Positions 1 to 9,451 of a stretch of DNA of 64,000 bases are shown here, piece after piece; positions within the stretch are counted from its first letter, which is position 1; each line of letters begins with the position of its first letter. The notes under the pieces are model-generated. The model had not been told where the DNA came from and did no database searches. It was given only the letters and a program-made list of their open reading frames with translations. The stretch spans positions 1 to 64,000 of the forward strand of contig JBMNEM010000003.1 in NCBI GenBank assembly GCA_050948785.1. The letters run 5' to 3'. The DNA comes from JAAZMI01 sp050948785. GTDB taxonomy: Bacteria > Bacillota > Dethiobacteria > DTU022 > UBA8154. The translations under genes were made by a program, and so were the position numbers.

Positions 1-39
1 GTTTTTTCAGATATCTACTTTTAAAAAAAACAGGCAGTA

Positions 40-70
40 AAGGCTGGCAGAGCACATGGCCAGCTTTTTT
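40..70 (+). terminator. Intrinsic terminator at left edge
   Basis: Inverted repeat GCTGGC/GCCAGC (43-48 and 59-64) followed directly by six T. It probably ends a transcript entering from the left of the window. Confidence 0.7.
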
Positions 71-189
71 GCTAACCAAAACGGGTCTTAAAGCTCCCGG
101 ATTTAGGCTTGAGGGTGACAAACTGCAGTGAAAAGCTGGAAAAGGGAACAAATCTTGGAATTGAGTAACTTTTCGGTAAATCTTGGTAG

Positions 190-218
190 TTGTAAAACAT
201 TTAAAAGTTTATTATAAT
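190..218 (+). promoter_or_regulatory. Sigma-A-type promoter for the PcrB-like gene
   Basis: TTGTAA at 190-195 and TATAAT at 213-218 are separated by 17 bases and lie about 40 bases ahead of the start codon at 259. Confidence 0.6.
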
Positions 219-258
219 AATATTGAGAGGATAGTTCATAGACCGGAGAAGATTAATA

Positions 259-993
259 ATGAACGTTACCGAATACCTGAAGGAAAAGTTAAAAAGAGGG
301 ACCGTGCATATTACGTTTATTGATCCCATGAAGCAGTCGCCGGAAGCGGCGGGGCGCCTGGCTCTTACAGCGCAGGAGGTGGGTAGTGATCTGATCCTGG
401 TGGCAGGATTGAATGGCCTTTCGCAAAGAAATCTTCTTTCGACGACAAAATGTATCCGGGAGAAAATATCGATACCTTTGGTCTATTCACCTGCCGGAGC
501 CGAAGCCCTTTGTTTTTCCTTTGATGCATATTTTTTCGGAAGTCTCCTCAATTCTCAAAATACTAACTATGTCTGCGGCGGCCAGGCCCAGGCCGCGATA
601 ATTTTAAAAAGAATGGAACTGGAAACCATCCCTGTAGGATACATCATGGTGGAGCCAGGTCTAAAAATGGGGGAAGCGGCAAACGTTAAACCTGTTCCCC
701 GGGATAATTATTGGCTGGCGGCCAGTTATGCTGTGACAGCAGAGCTGTTTGGCATGCAATTTATTTATTTTGAAGCGGGCCTGAATGCAGCTCAGCCCAT
801 CCCTGCGGGGATGATCCGTGCTGTGAAAAAAGAAATTTCCATTCCACTTATTGTCGGGGGAGGCATCCGTACAGCCATGGATGCCCGTCGTGTCAGGCAG
901 GCAGGAGCTGAAATGGTAGTTACAGGCACGATCATCGAAAATGCCGGATATCGGGAAAGATTACGTTCAATTCTTAGTGCTTTGAAGGATTAA
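259..993 (+). CDS. pcrB: PcrB/GGGP synthase-family prenyltransferase
   Basis: A 244-residue (beta/alpha)8 protein of the geranylgeranylglyceryl/heptaprenylglyceryl phosphate synthase family, which joins a polyprenyl diphosphate to sn-glycerol-1-phosphate. Seen: the early phosphate-side motif HITFIDPMKQSPE (about residues 17-29), FIYFEAG near residue 170 and the C-terminal phosphate-binding VGGGIRTAMDA. Length matches the family (about 230-250). The start is ATG with GGAGAAG upstream. Firmicute PcrB makes heptaprenylglyceryl phosphate; the chain length made here cannot be read from sequence. It stands alone between two terminators, so it is probably monocistronic. Confidence 0.85.
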   Translation: MNVTEYLKEKLKRGTVHITFIDPMKQSPEAAGRLALTAQEVGSDLILVAGLNGLSQRNLLSTTKCIREKISIPLVYSPAGAEALCFSFDAYFFGSLLNSQNTNYVCGGQAQAAIILKRMELETIPVGYIMVEPGLKMGEAANVKPVPRDNYWLAASYAVTAELFGMQFIYFEAGLNAAQPIPAGMIRAVKKEISIPLIVGGGIRTAMDARRVRQAGAEMVVTGTIIENAGYRERLRSILSALKD

Positions 994-1057
994 AGGCTGT
1001 GCCCGGATAAAGTTGGGGTATGATTTCCCAAAGTGCTGAAATAGCATTAGCCAAGGG

Positions 1058-1091
1058 AAAATAAGCAACCTTCCACAGGTTGCTTATTTTT
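1058..1091 (+). terminator. Rho-independent terminator after pcrB
   Basis: Perfect 13-bp inverted repeat AAAATAAGCAACC / GGTTGCTTATTTT with a 7-base loop and a T tract. The flanking A/T tracts would let it act in either direction. Confidence 0.85.
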
Positions 1092-1189
1092 AGTGAGAGG
1101 ATTCTTTTCTACACGATAATTTATTTTTGAAGGAGTAAAGAGATTTTTGTTGAATTTTAATTATAGATATAAGGTAAGGAGGAAAGAAA

Positions 1190-1726
1190 ATGATGCGCAA
1201 GGTATCCATGTTTATGCTCTTATTTTTAGTATCATCTTTACTACTTGGTCTAGGCGGCTGTGTTGATGTTGAAGGAGATGCCACCCAGGCCTTCGGGGAC
1301 CTGGAAGGAGAAGTGCCGGCAGGTTTGCGTCCCGATAAATATTGGGGGGAAACCTGGAAAATTAAAGATAAGGAATGTTCATTGGAAACAGAGGCTGAGC
1401 GAGCTGTTTTTAACGCTTACTGTTTTATGGAGTACCAGGGTGAAAAACCTGCCGAAGATGTGCAGATTATCATTAGAAGCCCGCTGACCGGCAAATTAAT
1501 TGGAGATTATCCAGCTGAAAGTTATGGTACGATTAACCCCGGTGAAGAAATCGAATACCGTTTGTTTCAAGAATGCCCTGCCTTGCAGGAGGCGCTTTCT
1601 GCAGGGACCTCCGAAAGAAATATCGTGGAAGATTTTACGATGAATTCTTATCTGGATATTACCTGGAAATATGACGGGCAGGAGTATAATGTTAAGCTTT
1701 TTGATTGGAGCCAGGAAAGCTCATAA
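1190..1726 (+). CDS. Putative lipoprotein, function unknown
   Basis: A 178-residue protein with a hydrophobic leader and a lipobox LGGC at about residues 21-24, so Cys24 would be lipidated and the protein anchored outside the membrane. A strong ribosome site (AAGGAGGAAAGAAA) precedes the ATG. The mature part is acidic, with two Cys near residues 65 and 80, and looks beta-rich; I recognise no catalytic motif. It resembles small FxLYD-type or unknown Gram-positive lipoproteins only in general character. It sits alone between terminators. Confidence 0.6.
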   Translation: MMRKVSMFMLLFLVSSLLLGLGGCVDVEGDATQAFGDLEGEVPAGLRPDKYWGETWKIKDKECSLETEAERAVFNAYCFMEYQGEKPAEDVQIIIRSPLTGKLIGDYPAESYGTINPGEEIEYRLFQECPALQEALSAGTSERNIVEDFTMNSYLDITWKYDGQEYNVKLFDWSQESS

Positions 1727-1804
1727 TTTTTGGAACCAGGAAAGTGCTTAATTTTGAGAAGTATTCCTTGTTTGATAATATTTAATAATATTACTTACTG
1801 TAGT

Positions 1805-1841
1805 ACCTGAAGCCCCTAAGATATACTTAGGGGCTTCAGGT
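1805..1841. terminator. Bidirectional hairpin between convergent genes
   Basis: Perfect 16-bp inverted repeat ACCTGAAGCCCCTAAG / CTTAGGGGCTTCAGGT with a 5-base loop, between the rightward lipoprotein gene and the leftward phosphohexomutase gene. The U tract is weak. Confidence 0.7.
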
Positions 1842-1921
1842 ATCAGGCTCTGCTTTGATCATACGAAAGCTTATTCCTGGCGAATTTTAAAATTCACCAT
1901 AGCTTTTTCGGTTGAGGCTGT

Positions 1922-3670
1922 TTATTTATGAGTGGTTGTCATACTTTTTTCTAACAGTTTCAGGACGGCATTTTTAAGGGTTTCCAGTTCTCTGTGGGCT
2001 TGCTCTCCACTTGTTTCCTGCACTCCCAGATAGATTTTTAGCTTGGGTTCTGTGCCGGAAGGCCGGATGCAGAACCAGGCTTCTCCTTCCAGGAAATACT
2101 TTAAAGAGTTTGTTGCCGGTAAACCCGTCGGAGTTTTGGTGTTTTGCAGCAAATCCAAACTTTCCCGGGAGAGGTAGTCTGTGCGGCGGATGATGCGCCG
2201 TTCCCCGATTTTTATTAACTCAGCCTGCCGGAAAAAATCCATGCTCTCCTTGACACGCTCCATTTCGTCTGCGGCCAGTTCCAGGTTGATTAATTCCTCA
2301 GCAAAATACCCATATTTTTGGAAAAGGTGTTCCAAGGCTTCAATTAGGGTCATGCCCCAGTTTTTATAAAAAGCGGCCATCTCAGCTGTTACCTGGCTGG
2401 CCTGGACAGCATCTTTATCCCGGGCAAAATCCCCCAACAGGTAACCACAGCTTTCCTCATAACCAAAAAGAAAAGTCTTTTCACCGGTATCGACAAGCTC
2501 TTTGATCTTTTCGCCAATATATTTAAAACCGGTCAGTGTTTCCAGGGTTTCCAGGCCGTAGGAGGCGGCAATCGCCCGGCCGATTTCGGAGGTAACGACC
2601 GTTTTAATCACGATACCGTTTAGTGGTAAGTCTCCTGTTTCTTTTTTGCGGGAGAGAACATATTCCAGGAGTAGCCCACCGAGCTGATTCCCCGTGAGGG
2701 GGATAAAGCGGTTTTTGGGGTCTCTTACTGCCACGCCAAGTCGATCTGCATCCAAATCAGTGGCCAATAAGAGATCCGCGCCGTTTCTTTCTCCCCATTG
2801 AATCGCAAGGGCAAAAACGTCCCAATCTTCCGGATTGGGATACTTAATTGTCCAGGAGGAGGGATCTGCTGTGGCTTGTTCGGGAACTACAGTAAGATTT
2901 GTGATGCCCGCGGCCTGCAGCGCCCGGGGGATTATTCCGGCACCGGTCCCGTGGAGGGGGGTATAGACAACTTTTAACGAAGCAAGTTTCTCGCGTCTGT
3001 GAAAAAGGCGCAAAGCCTGCAGGTGCTCCAAATAGCAGGTGAAAATCCCTTCATCCAGCATCACCAGCAGGCCCTCCTGGCGGGCTTTTTCCAGTTGTCC
3101 CGAACGGACAAGTAATTCATTTTCCACAGCAGCAATTTCCGCTGTAATGGCGTTGGCCAGCCCATCGGTGATCTGGCCCCCGTCGGACCAGTATACTTTA
3201 TAACCGTTATCGCCGGCCGGGTTATGGCTGGCGGTGATCACTACCCCGGCCGTGGCGTCAAGCTCTCTGACGGCAAAGGAAAGCAGCGGCGTGGGTGCCG
3301 GCTGCTTAAAAAGGTAGACCTTGATGTTCCAATGTATAAAGACGGCGGCTGCTTCCCGGGCGAAACGTTCCGAGTTGTGCCGGGTATCATAGGCGATTAC
3401 TACACTCGGGCCAGGGTCGCCCTTCCCGGGTCCGGTTTTTTGTATAAAGCGGGCCAGTCCTTCAGAAACCTTACGAACTACATAAATATTGATCCGGGAA
3501 GGGCCGACGCCCATCCGCCCGCGAATACCTCCCGTACCAAATTTCAATTCCCGGGAAAAACAGGAGGCGATCTCCCCCTCATTTTCGGAAATTCTAAGAA
3601 GTTCCTGTTTCATTTCCTTGTCTAAACCGGGAAATTCCAGCCATTGCCGGTATTTATGCTGATATTCCAA
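1922..3670 (-). CDS. Phosphoglucomutase/phosphomannomutase
   Basis: A 582-residue alpha-D-phosphohexomutase of the PgcA size class, interconverting hexose 6- and 1-phosphates. Seen: N-terminal FGTGGIRGRMG, the active-site phosphoserine loop TASHNP (Ser148), the metal-binding DLDADR (about residue 305), the sugar-binding GYEESCGY and the C-terminal phosphate-binding RPSGTEPKLKIY. It is followed 22 bases downstream of the guanylyltransferase stop, in the same leftward operon, so mannose-6-P to mannose-1-P conversion for GDP-mannose is a likely role. Glucose specificity is equally possible from sequence alone. Confidence 0.9.
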   Translation of the reverse strand: MEYQHKYRQWLEFPGLDKEMKQELLRISENEGEIASCFSRELKFGTGGIRGRMGVGPSRINIYVVRKVSEGLARFIQKTGPGKGDPGPSVVIAYDTRHNSERFAREAAAVFIHWNIKVYLFKQPAPTPLLSFAVRELDATAGVVITASHNPAGDNGYKVYWSDGGQITDGLANAITAEIAAVENELLVRSGQLEKARQEGLLVMLDEGIFTCYLEHLQALRLFHRREKLASLKVVYTPLHGTGAGIIPRALQAAGITNLTVVPEQATADPSSWTIKYPNPEDWDVFALAIQWGERNGADLLLATDLDADRLGVAVRDPKNRFIPLTGNQLGGLLLEYVLSRKKETGDLPLNGIVIKTVVTSEIGRAIAASYGLETLETLTGFKYIGEKIKELVDTGEKTFLFGYEESCGYLLGDFARDKDAVQASQVTAEMAAFYKNWGMTLIEALEHLFQKYGYFAEELINLELAADEMERVKESMDFFRQAELIKIGERRIIRRTDYLSRESLDLLQNTKTPTGLPATNSLKYFLEGEAWFCIRPSGTEPKLKIYLGVQETSGEQAHRELETLKNAVLKLLEKSMTTTHK

Positions 3671-3692
3671 CTCAAACCTTCTCCTTCCCCTG

Positions 3693-4769
3693 CTAGAGAT
3701 ATTGTTCCAGGCCTTCCGTCTTCAATTTTCCGACCAGGTTTTTGATCTCCTGGGCACGTTCCATGGAACAAACCAATACTACGCCATCGTATTGGACAAT
3801 AACCAGGCCTGAAACCCCCAAGGTGGCAATCAGGGCGTCTTGGGCATAGACGAGACAGTCCTCTGTCGCAATGCCGAGGTGCCGGCCTTTGCTGACATTT
3901 TGTTTTCCCTTTTCACGGAATTGTTTGGCCAGAGCTGTCCAGCTTCCCAGGTCATCCCAGTCAAAATCCCCCTGGACCATCAGAATATCTTTCTCCTTTT
4001 CCATCACCCCGTAATCGATCGAAACACTGGGCAGTGCGGGAAACAATCTTGCCAGGACATCCTTTTCACCCGGTGTTCCCAGGTAGGGATCAATTTCCTT
4101 TAAACCTTGATAAAGTTCGGGAAGATATTCTTGAATTTTTTTCAAGATTAACTCGGCTTTCCAGGCAAAAATCCCGCTGTTCCAGAAGAAATTTCCGGCA
4201 GCAAGAAATTGTTTAGCCTTTTGCCGGTTGGGTTTCTCGACAAACTGTTTCACCCGGTAAACCCCGGGCTTTCCGTTTAAGGGTGTTTCATTTTTTTCAA
4301 TATACCCGTAGCCTGTTTCCGGCCGGGAAGGTGTGACACCAATGGTGATCAGATAATCGTTTTTGCCGGCAAGTTCCAGGCATTGATGCAGGCAGTGATG
4401 AAAGGCTTTTTGGTTTACCACGAGGTGATCAGCAGGAAGAACAAGCATGATCGCCTGCGGGTCCATCTTTCGTAAACGCAAGGCGGCAAGGCCAATACAG
4501 GGAGCTGTGTTTCTTCCCTGTGGTTCAACGAGAATATTTTCCGTTGCCAGGTGGGGCAGGTGCTTGCGGACCAGGGGGACAAAGGATTGGCCGGTAGCCA
4601 CGAGAATATTATCTACCGGAAAAATTTTTTGCAAACGATCCCAGGTCTGCTGGATCAAAGAGCGTTTTCCTGTCAATGCTAAAAATTGTTTGGGCTGACT
4701 GCTCCTGCTCCAAGGCCAAAAGCGTTCTCCTTTTCCTCCGGCCAGAACAAGGGCGTACTTCTTCATCAT
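3693..4769 (-). CDS. manC: Mannose-1-phosphate guanylyltransferase
   Basis: A 358-residue nucleotidyltransferase making GDP-mannose from mannose-1-P and GTP. Seen: the signature LAGGKGERFWPWSR at the N-terminus, the sugar-phosphate region VEKPNRQKA and the C-terminal left-handed-helix part including SGLVIVQYDGVVLV. The open frame extends further upstream, but the start at 4769 (ATGATG, preceded by AAAGGGGAAG) puts the signature at the usual position and avoids overlap with the upstream cupin gene. The separate cupin isomerase gene upstream supplies the domain that is fused in larger ManC proteins. Confidence 0.9.
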   Translation of the reverse strand: MMKKYALVLAGGKGERFWPWSRSSQPKQFLALTGKRSLIQQTWDRLQKIFPVDNILVATGQSFVPLVRKHLPHLATENILVEPQGRNTAPCIGLAALRLRKMDPQAIMLVLPADHLVVNQKAFHHCLHQCLELAGKNDYLITIGVTPSRPETGYGYIEKNETPLNGKPGVYRVKQFVEKPNRQKAKQFLAAGNFFWNSGIFAWKAELILKKIQEYLPELYQGLKEIDPYLGTPGEKDVLARLFPALPSVSIDYGVMEKEKDILMVQGDFDWDDLGSWTALAKQFREKGKQNVSKGRHLGIATEDCLVYAQDALIATLGVSGLVIVQYDGVVLVCSMERAQEIKNLVGKLKTEGLEQYL

Positions 4770-4797
4770 AATAATCTTCCCCTTTAAAATTTTAAAA

Positions 4798-5169
4798 TTA
4801 AGCTCGACCGTAGCTGTCCTCCAGGCGGACAATATCATCTTCGCCCAGATAGCTGCCACGTTGGATTTCAATCAAGATAAAGGGATCCTTACCCTGATTG
4901 GCAGCCCGGTGGGCGCAGCCGGCGGGAATATCCAGCGCTTCACCCGGATTCAAATCAATCTTCCGGCCATCCAGGGTAATAACTCCCTGGCCTTTTACTG
5001 CGACCCAGTGTTCGGAACGATGGGCATGTTTTTGATAGCTGAGCATTTGTCCGGGAAGGACCGTAATCCTTTTAACTTTATAATCTTTCTCCTCCAGGAG
5101 CACTTCCCAGCGTCCCCAGGGGGGAGAGGCGTGTTCCAACGGTTCTTTTTTTGGTGACAATTTTGGCAA
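4798..5169 (-). CDS. Cupin, mannose-6-phosphate isomerase type II domain
   Basis: A 123-residue single-cupin protein matching the C-terminal isomerase domain of bifunctional ManC/AlgA enzymes. Metal-binding His residues are visible in YQKHAHRSEHW and GCAHRAANQG, with the conserved RWEVL start and LEDSYGR end. It lies just upstream of manC with about 28 bases between, so it most likely feeds fructose-6-P into mannose-6-P for the two genes behind it in the operon. Confidence 0.85.
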   Translation of the reverse strand: MPKLSPKKEPLEHASPPWGRWEVLLEEKDYKVKRITVLPGQMLSYQKHAHRSEHWVAVKGQGVITLDGRKIDLNPGEALDIPAGCAHRAANQGKDPFILIEIQRGSYLGEDDIVRLEDSYGRA

Positions 5170-5280
5170 ACCTCCCGAAAAATAATGTTAAGATCCCACC
5201 CACTGTGGGATGAATATTGTCTTCCAGGTTACAGTAGGAAAATGCACAAACAGAAGTGAAGTGTTGCCCGGTTTGTCAGG

Positions 5281-7554
5281 CTACAAACAGGGAGGGCAGC
5301 TCCGCAGTTCCCAGTAATACAGGGTCAGCAAGGCTAATAAAAAGGTTATCGTTGCTTCCGCACCCCTGTTTTTGCTCACGCCATGACTGTCCAGCCCATC
5401 AGCGCAGGCGCCGCTTTCCGGGAAATAAAGGCTTTTACCCAGCCGGTTGCGGCCCAGAAACCACTGGAAAGCGGCAGAGCAAAGTTCAAGATATTTTTCC
5501 TTGCCGCAGAGTAGAAAGGCAAGGAGATATGTTTCGACCAAGGCGCCGGCATCCAGGGGTTGCTGGCCGAAGTTTGCTTTCTCCCCACCCCTGAAGAACC
5601 AGCCCTGATTGCCGACCAGATCGAAATAACCCTCCCGGTAAAGAGTTGCAGTTAAAAAATCCAAAGCTTGCAGAGCAGTTGCCAGGTACTCTTCCCGGGA
5701 AAGATGATGGTAGGCCAGCAGAAGCGCTTGGGGCAGCCGGGCGTTGTCATAGGTCAAAAAGGGCTCAAACCAGGGCCATTCCGGGGAGGCATGCTCCTGA
5801 AAGAAAGAGAGGAGCTTATCGGCAACAAAGGCAAGTCCTTTCCGAACCTGCTGTGCTTCCGGATAACTGTGCAGGTAAGAGCCGAGGCCCAGAGCCGCAT
5901 AAGCCAGAGAGCGAGTATGGGTAAGCTGATCAACCAAGGGTAAAGATTCTTCAAAAACCTTTTTGGCCAGCAGGTCCTGCTCATCGCTCTGGCAAAGGCG
6001 CACAGTAGCACCCAGGCCCCAGAGGCAGCGCCCCAGGGTATCCTCACTGCTTTCCTTGTCTGTAAAGGCTCGTTCATAGTTCATAAAATTGGCAAACCAG
6101 CCATCCTTTTGACGGGCATGGACAATAAAAGCCAGGTACCTGTCAATGAGAGGGAGAACCGGATCGGAGTAAAAAAGATTATGGTAATAGGTACAGGCTA
6201 CCAGGGCACGGGCGGCATCATCGGTTGTATAGCCATGGGAGTACCAGGCTACACCATGGATGGAATGTTGTATTATGCCTGTATTTTCAGTTAAATTTCG
6301 GAGAAACTGCAGGTTAATTGCCGGCAGGGTGGGGATTGGATTCTCCCCGGAAAGAGTATTTGCCTGCGCAGCTTCCCACGCTGCCTGTTCGAAGAGAACA
6401 GTATATTGTTGGGCAACTTTGCTCCAGGTCATCTCCTGGCCCAGGGCCAAGGATTTTCTGGATATTTTCAGCCTTGCTGTTTTGTTTTCCAACAGCTCAC
6501 AAAGAGCGGCGGTAAAGCCGGCGTGGTCCTTAAAATCTACCAGCCTGCCTCGCCCCCCGGAAAGGACTTCCCGGGCATGGAGATAGGGGGTGGAGATGAT
6601 TGCTTTGCCCTTACCCAAGGCGATGCTGAGCACACCGCTGGTGATCTGTTCCCCGGAATGATAGGGACAAACGACCAGGTCCGCTGCCCCCAGGTAGCGA
6701 TCCAGGGTCTCATCATCAACGAATTCGTTTTGAAAAAGGACATGTTTTTGTAAATCCAATTCTTTGACCATTTTTTCCAGAGATTCCCGATAGGCCTCTC
6801 CATGCTGCTTTTTCACGACAGGATGGGTAACTCCAAGGACGATGTAGAGCACCTCAGGGTGTTTTTCTGCCACCGGGGGTAGAGCCCGCAGCATTGTTTC
6901 GATTCCTTTGTTCGGGCTGAGAAAGCCAAAGGTGAGGACCACCTCCCTCCCGGCAAAACCCAACTGGTGTTTATAAAAAAGAGGATCAATATATGGTGTG
7001 TCCGGTACTCCGTGAGGGATCAGCCGGATTTTTTCTGCGTTAATTTTATAGACAGTAGTGAGAATATCAATAGCCAGTGCATTCATGACTACCAGGTTTT
7101 GAGAAAAAGCAGCTATTTCAATAAGGGTTTTCCTCTGGTCGGGGGTGGGTTTTTCTAAAACCGTGTGTAAAGTGGTCACAATCGGTTTTTCCACCCGGCT
7201 TAAAAATTCGGTGATGTAGTTTCCGGCGGGCCCGCCAAAAAGCCCAAACTCATGCTGGAGGGAAACCAGGTCTACACCGGCAGTATTGATCAACCTGGCT
7301 GCTTGGCGATAATCATCCAGTTTCTCCTGACCGATCTGCCCAATTACTTGTGCTGCATAGTTATAACCCTCTGCGGTATCATTTAAAGCGATATAAACAC
7401 CGGAGTTTTTACCCAGACGTGTTTCTACTGCTTTGTTCAGGTTTGCAGTAAAGGTGGCTATGCCGCAGCGGCGGGGCAGACAGCTGCCCACGTAGGCCAC
7501 CCGCAGTCTTTTTTTTGGTTTACTGGAACAGTTACTTTTTAACAGTTCAGACAA
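5281..7554 (-). CDS. GT4 glycosyltransferase fused to an alpha/alpha-barrel domain
   Basis: About 757 residues. The N-terminal half is a GT-B group 1 glycosyltransferase: RRCGIATFTANL at the start, RLIPHGVP in the middle, GFLSPNKGIE, and the E-x7-E donor region near SGVLSIALGKGKAII. The C-terminal half (about residues 430-757) is rich in Trp and His with a repeating helical pattern typical of six-hairpin (alpha/alpha) glycosidase folds, for example YTTDDAARA and RNRGAEATITF. I chose TTG at 7554 because AAGAAAGGGG lies 8 bases ahead; an ATG at 7608 has no ribosome site. It lies upstream of the GDP-mannose genes, so mannosyl transfer is likely but not proven. Confidence 0.8.
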   Translation of the reverse strand: MSELLKSNCSSKPKKRLRVAYVGSCLPRRCGIATFTANLNKAVETRLGKNSGVYIALNDTAEGYNYAAQVIGQIGQEKLDDYRQAARLINTAGVDLVSLQHEFGLFGGPAGNYITEFLSRVEKPIVTTLHTVLEKPTPDQRKTLIEIAAFSQNLVVMNALAIDILTTVYKINAEKIRLIPHGVPDTPYIDPLFYKHQLGFAGREVVLTFGFLSPNKGIETMLRALPPVAEKHPEVLYIVLGVTHPVVKKQHGEAYRESLEKMVKELDLQKHVLFQNEFVDDETLDRYLGAADLVVCPYHSGEQITSGVLSIALGKGKAIISTPYLHAREVLSGGRGRLVDFKDHAGFTAALCELLENKTARLKISRKSLALGQEMTWSKVAQQYTVLFEQAAWEAAQANTLSGENPIPTLPAINLQFLRNLTENTGIIQHSIHGVAWYSHGYTTDDAARALVACTYYHNLFYSDPVLPLIDRYLAFIVHARQKDGWFANFMNYERAFTDKESSEDTLGRCLWGLGATVRLCQSDEQDLLAKKVFEESLPLVDQLTHTRSLAYAALGLGSYLHSYPEAQQVRKGLAFVADKLLSFFQEHASPEWPWFEPFLTYDNARLPQALLLAYHHLSREEYLATALQALDFLTATLYREGYFDLVGNQGWFFRGGEKANFGQQPLDAGALVETYLLAFLLCGKEKYLELCSAAFQWFLGRNRLGKSLYFPESGACADGLDSHGVSKNRGAEATITFLLALLTLYYWELRSCPPCL

Positions 7555-8302
7555 TGTATTTACCCCTTTCTTGTAGCAGCTAAATATAATTTGAAATGCG
7601 TTTTGCAAGATGCAATTACATTAAAATAATTAAAATAATTAAAGCAACTGCTTTAGTATCTTTTCATGGGCGTAAAAGGCTTTTACGGGCGTGCATGATC
7701 TTTATTATCGCCTGCTCTTTTCGCCTGCTCTTTTTCTGCAACAAACGTCTGTTCAGAAATGGGAACCGGTATGCGTTTTCCACTTATGCTTCCTGGGCCT
7801 TGGAATTTAGGGATTCTCCAGCGTGTTCAATCGTGGGGTGTGGTAAGGTGCAGGTAAGGCGCAGATAGGGTGCAGGTAAGGTGACTTATGAGCTAAAGTT
7901 CATGGTAAAATGGAGGTTTAAAGATAATATAGAGTAAAAAAAAATAAGCAGCTATGGAGTTTGGAAGTATCTTTTTCGTACCGACGGCAAACAGGGGATT
8001 GAAGTATACTGCGGGGAGAAAGACTGTACCCTTTCATATTTTAGCGTGCGAACTATTGCATAAATATTAGATACATTTTACATGTTATGTTTATTTTATA
8101 AAATTATAACATATTTATTAAAGGTTTTCAAGATGAGCTACTGATTTTTGTGAAGATTCATTCGGTTGTCCGGCCAGAAACCATCTCAAACCATCCCAAA
8201 TATATAAAAATATGTATATTCTCAAAGGTGTAACGGGTATGGAAAGAGAATAAAATATTAACAATAAAGGAAAAGTTTAATAAAAATAAACAGGAGGGAA
8301 TC
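7555..8302. other. Long AT-rich intergenic region with short local repeats
   Basis: No convincing gene between the divergent glycosyltransferase genes. I see short direct repeats (GGTGCAGGTAAGG, 7846-7881; TCGCCTGCTCTTTT doubled at about 7708-7735) and a very AT-rich stretch at 8040-8290 that probably carries promoters in both directions, though no clean -35/-10 pair could be assigned. One open frame of about 90 codons here lacks a ribosome site and familiar motifs. Confidence 0.4.
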
Positions 8303-9451
8303 ATGTTAGAATTGGAAAAAAACTATAGAGAAAGTCTTGCTGCAGCCCTGGCCGAAACTGAAAAGATAGGCAGGGCAGATCTGGTGATTGGGGTTCCTAT
8401 TTTAACCGGTCCGGATTCAGAACATGTGCTCAAAACAATTCAAGCGGGCCTGGCAACTTTTTTCCCTAATTTAAAAACCGTGGTAGCCTTTTGTGCTGCT
8501 TCTCCTGAGGAAAAAAACCTTTTTCAGAAGGGGGAACCTTCTCTTTCTGGTAAGCTTATTTCTATTGTTTTTAATAATCCGCAGCTTTTTAAAAAGGGCT
8601 GGGCCGTACGTGGGCTTATGGAGCTATCTTTGACGCTTGGGGCCGACCTGGTTCTTCTGGACCCGGCGCTTTTCACTTCTAAGCCTGACGGTCAGGCCAT
8701 CGGGCTGAGCACGGATTGGATCAAACTTCTCTACCAGCCCGTTCTCGATGGCCATGCCAGCCTGGTGTTTCCCAGTTTCAGGGTTTCCATTCTGGAAAAT
8801 TGCATCGCCGAACTATTTGTTTTTCCCCTATTGGCGTCACTGTACAATCTGGAGCTGCATGCTTGCTCGGGAAACAGTCTGGCGATCCGCCGGGAGCTGT
8901 TATCCGGTTGCCTGTCCGGTGCTGCGGATTGGCCACTGGGGGCTTTGGAGTATGGTATCGATACCTGGCTTCTTATTCTTGCTCTGGAACAGGGAGCAGA
9001 AGTGGCTGAAGTATTTATGGGACAAAAGCCCAAAATTACACAGCCGGTAGGCTTAAATTTTCTTTTTGCCCAAAATGTGCAGGTTCTCTTCGAGGCTTTT
9101 GGCAAAAAACCTCCGGCCCAATCCTGGAGGAAAAAACCGGCGGCCCTGCGTACGCCTCTCTCTTTTGGTTTCCGGGATAGTATCTACTTTTATGATACTT
9201 CCCATGATTTAAGAGGGTATATTGAAAATTTTCGCCGGGGTTTTTCCCGCTTTGATGAAGCAGTCTGGTCGCGCATTTTTCCTGTGGAGCTAAACGCGCA
9301 GTTACGGGAGATAGCCGCCCAGCCGGAGGAAAACTTTAATTTTCCCCCTGCTTTATGGGCACAGATTGTCTACGATTCACTGATCGCCTATCATTTTTTA
9401 CCCGAATTAGAGAAAGAGGATATTGCTCTTCAGCCTGGCCCCTCTATTTGA
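8303..9451 (+). CDS. GT81-like (GT-A) glycosyltransferase, frame broken at 3' end
   Basis: 382 residues, good ribosome site (CAGGAGGGAATC). It resembles glucosylglycerate/mannosylglycerate-synthase-type retaining GT-A enzymes: a Rossmann-like start (ADLVIGVPILTG), a DxD-like region (ADLVLLDPALF), an acceptor-side region ending LHACSGNSLAIRRELL, then a helical end with QIVYDSLIAYH. Family members I know continue after that with an LTPLYLGRTASF-type segment; here that segment (SLAPLFEGRLASL) is in the next gene, one frame forward. The protein therefore looks truncated by a +1 shift near 9430. Donor could be GDP-mannose from the adjacent operon. Confidence 0.65.
   Translation: MLELEKNYRESLAAALAETEKIGRADLVIGVPILTGPDSEHVLKTIQAGLATFFPNLKTVVAFCAASPEEKNLFQKGEPSLSGKLISIVFNNPQLFKKGWAVRGLMELSLTLGADLVLLDPALFTSKPDGQAIGLSTDWIKLLYQPVLDGHASLVFPSFRVSILENCIAELFVFPLLASLYNLELHACSGNSLAIRRELLSGCLSGAADWPLGALEYGIDTWLLILALEQGAEVAEVFMGQKPKITQPVGLNFLFAQNVQVLFEAFGKKPPAQSWRKKPAALRTPLSFGFRDSIYFYDTSHDLRGYIENFRRGFSRFDEAVWSRIFPVELNAQLREIAAQPEENFNFPPALWAQIVYDSLIAYHFLPELEKEDIALQPGPSI

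Noticed and set aside
7596..7868. 90-codon open frame in the divergent promoter region
   Set aside because: It starts over the GT gene leader without a ribosome site and its peptide looks random.
7837..7885. CRISPR-like repeats
   Set aside because: Only short, imperfect GGTGCAGGTAAGG copies without regular spacers.
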